Shown here in pieces: positions 1 to 5,772 of a stretch of 6,557 nucleotides of DNA. This DNA is from an uncultured Saprospiraceae bacterium. GTDB lineage: Bacteria; Bacteroidota; Bacteroidia; Chitinophagales; Saprospiraceae. The notes under the pieces were generated by a model. It searched no databases. It worked only from the letters and a program-made list of their open reading frames with translations, and was not told the origin of the DNA. The stretch is taken from NCBI GenBank assembly GCA_937959375.1, contig CALGLS010000391.1, positions 1-6,557 on the forward strand. Reading direction: 5' to 3'. Made by a program: the position numbers and the translations under genes. Each line of letters opens with the position of its first letter. Position 1 is the first letter of the stretch.

Positions 1-734
1 TAAGGATGTTTTTCTAGTTTATTAAAAAACGCTTCTGTTTTCCAACCTTTCTTTCCTGCAAAAATCAGCATTACTTTTTCATCCGTTTGTTCTCTAAAAA
101 GTTGGTAAGCATCTAGTAAGGTGATTAAATTTTTTCTAGGCTCAATAGTTCCTGTAAACAGAAAGTAAGGCAATGAAAGTTTATTTTTGTTGAGATAGTT
201 TCGAGTGCTGATTGGATGAAAATCTACATCCCTTCCTAGCAAAATTGTTTTGACTTTTGACTTCGTATGTGGGAATGTTTGAACAATATCTTTAGTAGTA
301 TTTTCAGAATTAGAGAGAATTAAGTTAGCTTTTTGCAAAATTCGTTTGAGGAAAATGCGCTGTAGTAATCGGCTATGGAAGCGATGATACTGTGGATACA
401 TGAGCGGTGTTAGATCGTGGATCATGGTTATTCGCTTTATCCGGTTTGGCAAGTTGAATGGTCCAAAATGCGCAGGTTCTAAAACTGCATCTACTTTTTC
501 TTTTCTCAAAATAAAAGGAATGATAAAAAACATGCGCAACGAAGCATGGCCCGGAAATTTACTATTGGGTATGGCCAACTGAGGTAAATTAAGGCTTGGA
601 TCTACCTTCTGCCTTATGATGAGGTATTCATTTACAGTATCGTATTTGGCCAAAGCCTCTATCAACTGTTTGGTGTAAGTGTGCACACCAGCGGATTGGT
701 TGTCGAGCGGATCAGCTAGTATTGCGATTTTCAT
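1..734 (-). CDS. GT4-family glycosyltransferase, C-terminus cut by left window edge
   Basis: The frame is open from ATG at 734 (minus strand) to the left edge, giving 244 complete codons without a stop. The product begins MKIAILADPLDNQSAGVHTY, the usual first beta strand and Gly-containing loop of a GT-B glycosyltransferase. Further motifs are EPAHFGP (about residues 86-92), HDLTPLMYP (106-114), SNSE (141-144) and GTIEPRKN (195-202), the last being the well-known start of the C-terminal nucleotide-sugar domain. FAGKKGWK follows at about 225-232. This pattern matches GT4 enzymes of the MtfB/RfbU mannosyltransferase type, which add sugars from a nucleotide donor to a growing surface polysaccharide in the cytoplasm. 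The exact sugar cannot be read from sequence, and the downstream acidic catalytic motif lies outside the window. It is the second gene of a minus-strand pair, 24 bp after the methyltransferase. No clear Shine-Dalgarno sequence precedes it. Confidence 0.9.
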   Translation of the reverse strand, partial: MKIAILADPLDNQSAGVHTYTKQLIEALAKYDTVNEYLIIRQKVDPSLNLPQLAIPNSKFPGHASLRMFFIIPFILRKEKVDAVLEPAHFGPFNLPNRIKRITMIHDLTPLMYPQYHRFHSRLLQRIFLKRILQKANLILSNSENTTKDIVQTFPHTKSKVKTILLGRDVDFHPISTRNYLNKNKLSLPYFLFTGTIEPRKNLITLLDAYQLFREQTDEKVMLIFAGKKGWKTEAFFNKLEKHP

Positions 735-758
735 TTTTATAGAATAATAAAGTGTGAT

Positions 759-1508
759 TTAAATTTTGGGAGATTTAGCCACTACATAGGTATAACTATC
801 CCAGTCTGCACCAGCAGCATTATTCTTTTTAACTTCTATTATTTGTCCATCTTGCTCAACTAAAAATGTCACCATTTCAGTTATCGGAATCCAGTACATC
901 TCCATAATGGGTGCTTCCTTGTTTTCTTTATTAGCATTGAACAAGCTTCTTGTATTTCGAATCAACTTATGGGTTGAACTGTGCCATTCACGTGTGTCTT
1001 TATCAGGTTTAGAAGGAATTTGAAATATGGCAACACCAGTAGGTTTTAAAAGTCGGAGGAATTCTGTGATGTAATTTTTAGCATATTTGGGTTGCATATG
1101 CTGTAGGGTGATTTCTGAAAAAATAAAATCAAAGCTTTTGGATTCGAATAAAGACAAATCATTTTTTTCATTCAGATAATAAGTACAATTTTCTTTTTTG
1201 TTTTTTTCATTGGCGAGTTTGATCATAGAAGCTGCGATATCAACTCCAGCTACTTTTCCAAAATGATTGGCAAGACCTTGAGTAAGTCGCCCTGCGCCAC
1301 AACCAAAGTCTAGAGCCGAGTCAAACTCTAATTCTGGTTTTAAACGTTTTAGTTTTTTGGCAATCTGATCCGTACGCAATCGTCCGGTTTCAAAAAAGTC
1401 CGTTTCATCCCACTTATTTCCTTTTTTATCGGGATCTGTAAGAATGGCCCAATAGGGATCATCCTTCCCAAATTGGTCCCAGTTCTTTTTTAAGTCATTC
1501 AATTTCAT
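759..1508 (-). CDS. Class I SAM-dependent methyltransferase
   Basis: The 249-residue product has the Rossmann-fold methyltransferase motifs in order. Motif I, LDFGCGAGR, is at about residues 66-74 and binds SAM. The GVDIAASMI segment at about 88-96 ends strand beta-2 with the acidic residue that contacts the SAM ribose. FDFIFSEITLQHM at about 126-138 is the motif II region, and LRLLKPTGVAIFQIP at about 151-165 is motif III. The N-terminal 60 residues (WAILTDP, FFETGR) form a family-specific cap also seen in other Methyltransf_11/25-type proteins. The length is normal and the protein appears complete and cytoplasmic. Because it sits directly upstream of a glycosyltransferase and beside a polysaccharide exporter, it probably methylates a sugar of the glycan or a precursor, but the substrate is an inference. 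It is not a WbdD-type fusion: no kinase domain or coiled coil is present. The start at 1508 overlaps a tiny upstream reading frame by ATGA. Confidence 0.88.
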   Translation of the reverse strand: MKLNDLKKNWDQFGKDDPYWAILTDPDKKGNKWDETDFFETGRLRTDQIAKKLKRLKPELEFDSALDFGCGAGRLTQGLANHFGKVAGVDIAASMIKLANEKNKKENCTYYLNEKNDLSLFESKSFDFIFSEITLQHMQPKYAKNYITEFLRLLKPTGVAIFQIPSKPDKDTREWHSSTHKLIRNTRSLFNANKENKEAPIMEMYWIPITEMVTFLVEQDGQIIEVKKNNAAGADWDSYTYVVAKSPKI

Positions 1509-1585
1509 ATTTTTACGGGGTATTTGGTTTTTAAGGAAACTAAGATGGTCTCGTAATGAGGAACTAAGTAATTTTGTTTGGTCAT
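1505..1585 (-). other. Possible 26-residue leader ORF overlapping the methyltransferase start
   Basis: A minus-strand frame from ATG at 1585 encodes 26 residues beginning MTKQNYLVPHYE and ends in TGA at 1507-1505. That TGA overlaps the methyltransferase ATG as ATGA, a junction typical of translationally coupled genes. An in-frame stop lies three codons upstream of the ATG, so it is not the tail of a longer intact gene in this window. No homologue is recognised. It may be a leader peptide, the remnant of a lost upstream gene, or chance. Confidence 0.2.
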
Positions 1586-1600
1586 ATTCTTTTAGAAAAG

Positions 1601-1700
1601 TTTGAAGGAGTCAAGGATGTAAAATTTGAAGGACAGGTAATATGCGGAATTTAGCAGAACTAAACAGACACACGATCAAGAGATTCTTCAAGCCTTCAAA
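1601..1700. repeat. Three copies of TTTGAAGG, two direct and one inverted
   Basis: TTTGAAGGA occurs at 1601-1609 and again at 1625-1633, 24 bp apart start to start, and its reverse complement CCTTCAAA lies at 1693-1700. The first and third copies also share a downstream AAG after four variable bases. Spaced sites of this kind can be regulator-binding sites, but the units are short and could be chance in AT-rich DNA. Confidence 0.35.
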
Positions 1701-1774
1701 CCAAATAAAATAATTTAGCACCCGTAAGTAAGTAGTTATAAAAAAATAAATACAAAAAGCTAACTTTTATCTTC

Positions 1775-1785
1775 AAACTCGTTTC
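1775..1785. promoter_or_regulatory. AAACTCGTTTC element upstream of wzm (copy 1)
   Basis: The 11-mer AAACTCGTTTC, followed by ATAA, lies 63 bp before the wzm start. Its core AAAC-TC-GTTT is an interrupted palindrome with 4-bp arms. The same 11-mer, followed after one extra C by ATAA, occurs at 5672-5682 in the other divergent region. A role as a shared operator is inference. Confidence 0.3.
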
Positions 1786-1848
1786 ATAACATGAACCTAA
1801 AGATACGAGATGTAGGATAAAACTTTACGGTCAAAGAAACAAAAACAA

Positions 1849-2673
1849 ATGGGAATATATAAGCTTTTACAGCAAAACGGCTCAGACTTCTTCTCTAATA
1901 TGAGAAAATATCGATTCCTGCTGGTACAGTTGATACGCATAGATATTCTTTCCGGTTACAAGAAATCTTTTATTGGTATTCTATGGATGGTTATCTACCC
2001 TATTCTCTCGGTCATCATTTGGATTATCTTAAATGGAGCTGGTATCATTCAACCTGGAGAGTCAAGCATTCCTTATCCCGCTTATGTGCTCCTAAGTACT
2101 TCGATTTGGGGATTTTTTATTGGTATTTATCAAACGACAAGTCAAATCATTTTGCAAGGTGGCAGGATGATGATTATGAATAAGTTTCCGCAAGAAGTTT
2201 TAATGGTTAATAAAATCATTGTGCATCTTATTTTATTTGCTATTCCGTTTGTGGTCAACCTTGTTGTTTTGTTGCTTTATGGAGTGCAGTTGAGTTGGAC
2301 TAGTTTACTTTTTCCAATTGCCTTGATTCCTTTACTTTTGGCTGGCTTGGCAATTGGTTTAGTGGTGGCTGTTTTGAGAGTGGTGGCAGTAGATGTAGTG
2401 GCAGTGATTGATGAGTTTTTAAAATTATTGATGTTTTTAACTCCTATCGTTTATACGCCTAAGTTAAATATAAGTGGTCTTTCAACTTTTATAGAATGGA
2501 ATCCACTGACTTATTTGGTTGGTTTTAGTCGAGATCTTTTGACGAGTGGAATTTTTAGTGATACACAAAGTTTTTTGATTTGTAGTGCGGGAGCTTTTGT
2601 TGCTTTTGTTTTGGCCTTTATTTTTTTCCAGACGGTTGGGCCGAGAGTTTTGGAACGACTGGTTACTAATTAG
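1849..2673 (+). CDS. wzm: ABC-2 type polysaccharide export permease (Wzm/KpsM-like)
   Basis: The 274-residue product is a typical-length membrane subunit of an ABC exporter for O-antigen, capsule or teichoic-acid-like polymers. A short cytoplasmic N-terminus with an amphipathic segment (about residues 20-40, ending SGYKKSFIG) precedes about six hydrophobic spans, roughly at 41-64, 76-98, 121-145, 152-178, 186-204 and 243-263. The WNPLTYLV segment at about 217-224, in a re-entrant loop before the final span, is characteristic of this ABC2_membrane subfamily. The protein sits in the inner membrane and pairs with the ATPase encoded next to it. ATG at 1849 is chosen because it places the amphipathic helix in the usual position. 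The upstream leader is A-rich with no Shine-Dalgarno sequence. Two consecutive TAG stops end the gene. It heads the plus-strand set wzm-wzt-sulfotransferase and lies 83 bp before wzt. Confidence 0.92.
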   Translation: MGIYKLLQQNGSDFFSNMRKYRFLLVQLIRIDILSGYKKSFIGILWMVIYPILSVIIWIILNGAGIIQPGESSIPYPAYVLLSTSIWGFFIGIYQTTSQIILQGGRMMIMNKFPQEVLMVNKIIVHLILFAIPFVVNLVVLLLYGVQLSWTSLLFPIALIPLLLAGLAIGLVVAVLRVVAVDVVAVIDEFLKLLMFLTPIVYTPKLNISGLSTFIEWNPLTYLVGFSRDLLTSGIFSDTQSFLICSAGAFVAFVLAFIFFQTVGPRVLERLVTN

Positions 2674-2756
2674 TAGACCCACTACCGCAGTTTACCATCT
2701 AGGCACATAGGACACATAGCGTTTGAAATTAAAATCGAATAGATTAATAAATCGAA

Positions 2757-3599
2757 ATGGATAAGGAAGAAAAAGTAATGGTTTCCGTTCAAAATATCTA
2801 CAAGAAATTTAGTAGAGATTTGAAGTCAAGCTTGTACTACGGTATGCTTGATGTTGGGAGTAGTTTGCTGAATCTTCAACAGAAGGAACTGCGCTTGCGC
2901 AAGCATGAATTTTGGGCAACGAACGATTTGAGTTTGGAAGTTAAGGAAAGTGAAATATTGGCAGTGGTCGGTGCAAATGGTTCAGGGAAAACAACTTTAA
3001 TGCGCTTGATTGCTGGTATCTATCCTATTGATCATGGACAAATTGTTTTTAATGGGGTGAAAAAGATTACACCGATTTTTGCATTAAATGCAGGAATGCA
3101 GCCCTTGTTTACAGGACGAGAAAATATACTCATCAAAGGTGCCATGCTTGGTATGTCAAAAAAAGAATTGGAGGAAAAGATGGATTTCATCATCGACTTT
3201 TTTGAGTACAAAGATTTTTTGGATATGCCTGTTGGCAATTACTCATCGGGTATGAAAGCTCGGTTAGCTTATTCCGTTGCGATCGCTACTGAACCTGATC
3301 TATTTATCATTGATGAGGCGCTAGCTGTTGGTGATTCGCTTTTCAAAGCGAAGTGTTATGATCACTTAAAGGCGTATGTCAAGCAACCGAATAAGGCTGT
3401 TATTTTTGTTTCTAACAATATTAAAAAAGTATTAGAAGTAGCTACCCGAGTGGTTGTGATAGATAAAGGTGTTCCTATTTATGATTCGAAAAATATTTAT
3501 GAGGCGCTTACTTTTTATATCAATGATTGTCTAAAGGATACGATCGATGAACGAACGCGACAATTGAGATTGGAAAAGATTAGAAGTTATGAAATTTAA
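2757..3599 (+). CDS. wzt: Polysaccharide export ABC ATPase (Wzt/KpsT/TagH-like), short form
   Basis: The 280-residue product is the nucleotide-binding subunit that powers Wzm. Visible motifs are Walker A GANGSGKT (residues 72-79), the TGREN segment (119-123) typical of polysaccharide exporters, the ABC signature YSSGMKARLA (162-171) and Walker B with catalytic Glu in FIIDEALAVGD (183-193). The H-loop reads FVSNN (217-221): the usual switch His after Val-Ser is Asn220 (codon AAC at 3414-3416). Only about 60 residues follow the H-loop, so the C-terminal carbohydrate-binding domain of long Wzt proteins (E. coli O9a type) is absent. In characterised short forms, export does not require recognition of a terminal glycan modification. 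The start is uncertain: ATG 2778 (residue 8) gives MVSVQNIYKKF, matching family N-termini, and has AAGGAAG 8 bp upstream, whereas ATG 2757 has none. The sulfotransferase follows after 6 bp. Confidence 0.92.
   Translation: MDKEEKVMVSVQNIYKKFSRDLKSSLYYGMLDVGSSLLNLQQKELRLRKHEFWATNDLSLEVKESEILAVVGANGSGKTTLMRLIAGIYPIDHGQIVFNGVKKITPIFALNAGMQPLFTGRENILIKGAMLGMSKKELEEKMDFIIDFFEYKDFLDMPVGNYSSGMKARLAYSVAIATEPDLFIIDEALAVGDSLFKAKCYDHLKAYVKQPNKAVIFVSNNIKKVLEVATRVVVIDKGVPIYDSKNIYEALTFYINDCLKDTIDERTRQLRLEKIRSYEI
2763..2769 (+). promoter_or_regulatory. Possible ribosome binding site for an alternative wzt start at 2778
   Basis: AAGGAAG lies 8 bp before the second in-frame ATG of wzt. It is one of the few Shine-Dalgarno-like sequences near a start here. 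If used, it would shorten Wzt by seven residues. Bacteroidota depend little on this motif, so it is suggestive only. Confidence 0.3.
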
Positions 3600-3605
3600 G
3601 ATATC

Positions 3606-4244
3606 ATGGATAATACGCATAATAAAGCTAAAAATAATTCGCTACCACCATGGCCCTTCTTCCTAAAAGGAAGAAACGATGTTGTATTTATTCATATTCC
3701 TAAAACGGCAGGAACCAGTATGCGATGGACCTTGGACTTCAATCGAGTTAATAAAGAAAATGGTGTACGAAAACATAATGATGCCAACAAAATAATTGGA
3801 TTACTAGGTCAAGAAAAATGGGACGCTGTTTTTAAATTTACTTTTGTAAGGAATCCTTGGGATCGCTTATTGTCATTCTATCATTTTCGATTGAGAAATA
3901 ACATGATTACTGATGAGGTACTCAAACAAGACTTTTACAAATGGGCAACATTTAAGATGACAAGCAAGTCCCCAAACTCAAAAATTCACTTTAATCTTCA
4001 AGCACAAACACATTGGCTAAAAGATCAGAAAGGAAAAATAAACATGGACTTTATTGGTCGCTTTGAACATTTGGAAACTGACTTCAAAGAACTAGCTACT
4101 CGACTTTCACTCCCCTCTCAACTATTGGAACTTAATGTCAATCCATTAAAATTGGACTATCGAGATCACTATGATGAAGAATTAAAGTCCTTAGTGGCTA
4201 AATTTTATCAGGAAGATATTCATTACTTTAAATACACTTTTTAG
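3606..4244 (+). CDS. Sulfotransferase, Sulfotransfer_2-like
   Basis: The 212-residue protein transfers sulfate from PAPS to an acceptor, here probably a hydroxyl of the locus glycan. The 5'-phosphosulfate-binding loop is FIHIPKTAGTS (residues 28-38). The 3'-phosphate-binding segment FVRNPWDRLLS (80-90) has the expected Arg and Ser. DFIGRFEHLETDF (148-160) is the conserved distal segment of this family, and the C-terminus (YRDHYDEELKSLV onward, about 185-210) matches the family end. The length is near the bacterial norm and there is no signal peptide or membrane span, so it is cytoplasmic. It starts 6 bp after the wzt stop and is probably cotranscribed with the exporter, placing sulfation next to export. 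It is clearly different from the two minus-strand paralogues beyond the shared motifs. The exact acceptor is unknown. Confidence 0.88.
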   Translation: MDNTHNKAKNNSLPPWPFFLKGRNDVVFIHIPKTAGTSMRWTLDFNRVNKENGVRKHNDANKIIGLLGQEKWDAVFKFTFVRNPWDRLLSFYHFRLRNNMITDEVLKQDFYKWATFKMTSKSPNSKIHFNLQAQTHWLKDQKGKINMDFIGRFEHLETDFKELATRLSLPSQLLELNVNPLKLDYRDHYDEELKSLVAKFYQEDIHYFKYTF

Positions 4245-4265
4245 TCCATCCTTTTAAGGAGACAT

Positions 4266-4901
4266 TCACTTTGCAGCAAGCGCTAAAGCTCTGTCATACA
4301 ATTCGCAGTCCTCTTTGTTTAAAGACTTGATTTCCAGTCGAATAGACTCAGGTATTTTTATTCTAGGAGCGCTCGAAGTATTCAATTTTGGGATATTAAA
4401 ATCTGGCCAATCCAACAACTTCGACAGTTCAAATAAGTCTTTTTCAATAAACTCCAAAAAACCAATGAAAAACAAATCTTCAAGGTCAATTCCCTTAAGA
4501 AATTCACTCATTCTATTTTGATTTTCTTTATGTTGTGCGTAGGTTAAAAGAGATTCTTTGATACGATGTTGATTCGGACGACTGACATTAGGCAGGCTGT
4601 TGCGTTGAATAAAATGTCGGTAATTAGAAATCACTCGATCAACAGGATCACGCAACCAACAAATTACTTTTGCATTGCTATTTTGATGTAATTCTTTGAG
4701 TTCATGGTAGTACAAATGCCCATGTAGGATAGTCGTTTTTTTCCTTAGTGAATCTGAAAAAGAAATATTATTTTGAAGCGCTTGTTTGTAATCTTTTCGT
4801 CGATAGGAAATAGATAGTTGTTCTCCATAGACCTCTTTTAAAATATGGTAAAAAGAGCTACCAGCCGTTTTAGGGATATGGATAGAAATTAACTGGAGCA
4901 T
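4266..4901 (-). CDS. Sulfotransferase, paralogue 2 of a tandem pair
   Basis: The 211-residue product carries the PAPS loop SIHIPKTAGSS (residues 6-16), the HGH triad (60-62) and the 3'-phosphate segment WLRDPVDRVISNY (82-94). NRMSEFLKG (129-137) and LFFIGFLE (143-150) follow in the distal part. These place it in the Sulfotransfer_2-like group of cytoplasmic PAPS-dependent enzymes. It is homologous over its full length to the gene just upstream (4902-5609), with near-identical motif blocks but a different middle region, so the two may act on different acceptors or positions. Its ATG (4901-4899) directly follows the TAG stop (4904-4902) of that gene, with no intergenic base, which suggests translational coupling. 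Its 3' end converges on the plus-strand sulfotransferase with only 21 bp between the stop codons. Confidence 0.88.
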   Translation of the reverse strand: MLQLISIHIPKTAGSSFYHILKEVYGEQLSISYRRKDYKQALQNNISFSDSLRKKTTILHGHLYYHELKELHQNSNAKVICWLRDPVDRVISNYRHFIQRNSLPNVSRPNQHRIKESLLTYAQHKENQNRMSEFLKGIDLEDLFFIGFLEFIEKDLFELSKLLDWPDFNIPKLNTSSAPRIKIPESIRLEIKSLNKEDCELYDRALALAAK

Positions 4902-5312
4902 CTAAATACTTTTTCGTTGCTTGCGTAATTCAATTGCTTTTTGATATAAATCAACATCCAAAGCATTCAATTTTTCAATTGTCTTTCTTTCCTCCGCTGT
5001 AGCATTAGCAGTACTTCGACCAGTTACATTATAACGATGTTCTTCGTATTTTTTCCAATTCAACAACTGTGAGAGGTATTTCAAATCTTCACTGTAGTGT
5101 TTGGTCAAGCCGATAAAAAAAAGTTCTTCCGGCTGGATACCTGAAAGAAATTTACTCATGCGATTGCGGTTTCTTTCATCATGTGCATATTCCATCAAAG
5201 TCCGTTGCATTTTTGCTAAAATATTTAGTCCTTTCCCTTCTTCATCCAATTCTTCAGCAAGACGTTTCGACAAGTATTTGTAATTGGAAATCACTCGATC
5301 GACAGGGTCACG
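4621..5312. repeat. Diverged tandem gene duplication (sulfotransferase pair)
   Basis: The two minus-strand sulfotransferase genes still show DNA-level similarity. Positions 4621-4652 and 5281-5312 (offset exactly 660 bp) match at 29 of 32 bases, across the codons for the RDPVDRVISNY block. The PAPS-loop coding stretches near 4861-4890 and 5521-5555 are also clearly alike. Elsewhere the DNA has diverged, so this is an old duplication or the acquisition of two related genes. Confidence 0.6.
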
Positions 5313-5609
5313 AAGCCAAGTGATAACTGGAATTTTGTTGGAAATGTTGAACTTTTCTTCTAACAAATGATAGACCATATGGCCATGTACTACTTCTATT
5401 TCTTTAGCCAATTTGTCCAATTGAAATGGAACTTGTTCTAAATGAAATTTCTTATCTCCAATATCAAGTCGTTGGACTTTTTGTTCGCCATACACCTCTT
5501 TCAGGGTATTTCGAAATGAAGTACCTGCTGTTTTAGGAATATGAATAGAAACAAGTTGAATATTGTTTTTTATTCGCTTGTCATTATCGTTTTTCAAAAA
5601 TCCGAACAT
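4902..5609 (-). CDS. Sulfotransferase, paralogue 1 of a tandem pair
   Basis: The 235-residue product has the PAPS loop SIHIPKTAGTSFR (residues 21-33), HGH (75-77), the 3'-phosphate segment WLRDPVDRVISNY (98-110), NRMSKFLSG (149-157) and LFFIGL (163-168). It is a cytoplasmic Sulfotransfer_2-like enzyme. Compared with its downstream paralogue it has about 15 extra N-terminal residues before the first strand, a longer acidic and charged insert at about 115-130, and a longer basic tail (RKQRKS). ATG at 5609 is the natural start; no Shine-Dalgarno sequence precedes it. It is the first gene of the minus-strand pair and would be transcribed from the divergent region 5610-5772, where a minus-strand TAGTTTTG box is present. 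The acceptor is presumably the glycan of this locus, by context only. Confidence 0.88.
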   Translation of the reverse strand: MFGFLKNDNDKRIKNNIQLVSIHIPKTAGTSFRNTLKEVYGEQKVQRLDIGDKKFHLEQVPFQLDKLAKEIEVVHGHMVYHLLEEKFNISNKIPVITWLRDPVDRVISNYKYLSKRLAEELDEEGKGLNILAKMQRTLMEYAHDERNRNRMSKFLSGIQPEELFFIGLTKHYSEDLKYLSQLLNWKKYEEHRYNVTGRSTANATAEERKTIEKLNALDVDLYQKAIELRKQRKSI

Positions 5610-5671
5610 GTTTTCTTTGGCGTTTAAGATTAGATGCTAATAAGAGTTTAACTAAGGAACATCTTGGGTAA

Positions 5672-5682
5672 AAACTCGTTTC
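5672..5682. promoter_or_regulatory. AAACTCGTTTC element (copy 2)
   Basis: This is an exact copy of the 11-mer found upstream of wzm, again followed by ATAA with one extra C. It lies 90 bp before the plus-strand start at 5773 and 62 bp before the minus-strand start at 5609. It may mark shared regulation of the blocks, which is inference. Confidence 0.3.
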
Positions 5683-5702
5683 CATAATAAAAATTAAGTC
5701 TT

Positions 5703-5710
5703 CAAAACTA
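5703..5710 (-). promoter_or_regulatory. Candidate -7 box TAGTTTTG for the sulfotransferase pair
   Basis: On the minus strand the sequence reads TAGTTTTG, an exact match to the Bacteroidota TAnnTTTG consensus. No clear TTTG -33 element lies at the usual distance. It would give a leader of about 85-90 nt to the ATG at 5609. Confidence 0.3.
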
Positions 5711-5722
5711 ATCTTTTTTTTA

Positions 5723-5730
5723 TAGATTTG
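5723..5730 (+). promoter_or_regulatory. Candidate -7 box TAGATTTG for the right-edge gene
   Basis: TAGATTTG matches the Bacteroidota TAnnTTTG consensus exactly and would place transcription start about 35 nt before the ATG at 5773, followed by an A-rich leader typical of the phylum. The -33 element is weak or missing. Confidence 0.35.
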
Positions 5731-5772
5731 AGTATCTTATTCAGATTTAGAAAAAAATCAATCGAAAACAAT

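Larger units (their letters stand above)
1509..1848. other. Divergent intergenic region between methyltransferase and wzm
   Basis: This 340-bp stretch separates the minus-strand methyltransferase from plus-strand wzm and should contain both promoters. It is AT-rich. It holds an exact TAATTTTG box on the plus strand at 1569-1576, but no TTTG lies at the expected distance upstream. It also contains three copies of TTTGAAGG in mixed orientation and the interrupted palindrome AAACTCGTTT that recurs in the other divergent region. The longest unremarkable plus frame (1642-1713) has only 23 codons. I see no RNA gene, riboswitch or convincing terminator. Confidence 0.6.
5610..5772. promoter_or_regulatory. 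Divergent promoter region between the sulfotransferase pair and the fusion gene
   Basis: These 163 bp separate two divergently transcribed units and contain no ORF of note. The AT content is very high, with a T8 run at about 5714-5721 and an A7 run just before the plus-strand start. Candidate -7 boxes lie on both strands, and the second copy of the AAACTCGTTTC element is at 5672-5682. Confidence 0.5.

Noticed and set aside
400..582. Plus-strand 60-codon ORF
   Set aside because: It lies antisense inside the well-supported GT4 gene and its translation shows no domain. The same applies to the other short frames antisense to or overlapping real genes, for example 1983-2183, 2482-2682, 3032-3238, 4315-4521, 5101-5283, 5747-5935, 6231-6428 and 6302-6496.
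759..1508. WbdD-like chain-terminating methyltransferase/kinase
   Set aside because: The protein has only 249 residues with a single methyltransferase domain, no kinase domain and no coiled coil.
1642..1713. 23-codon plus-strand ORF in the divergent intergenic region
   Set aside because: It is too short, has no recognised homologue or ribosome binding site, and lies far from any gene on its strand.
2704..2719. Direct repeat CACATAG x2 (9-bp period) between wzm and wzt
   Set aside because: Two 7-bp units in an 83-bp gap are easily explained by chance. No hairpin or promoter accompanies them.
3279..3286. GCGATCGC, the cyanobacterial HIP1 octamer
   Set aside because: It occurs once, inside the wzt coding sequence. 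Cyanobacterial genomes that use it show many copies per few kb, so it is not evidence for that phylum.
4245..4265. Short inverted repeat TCCT-TTTA-AGGA between the convergent sulfotransferase genes as a terminator
   Set aside because: The stem is only 4-5 AT-rich pairs without a following T-run on either strand, too weak to call a terminator.
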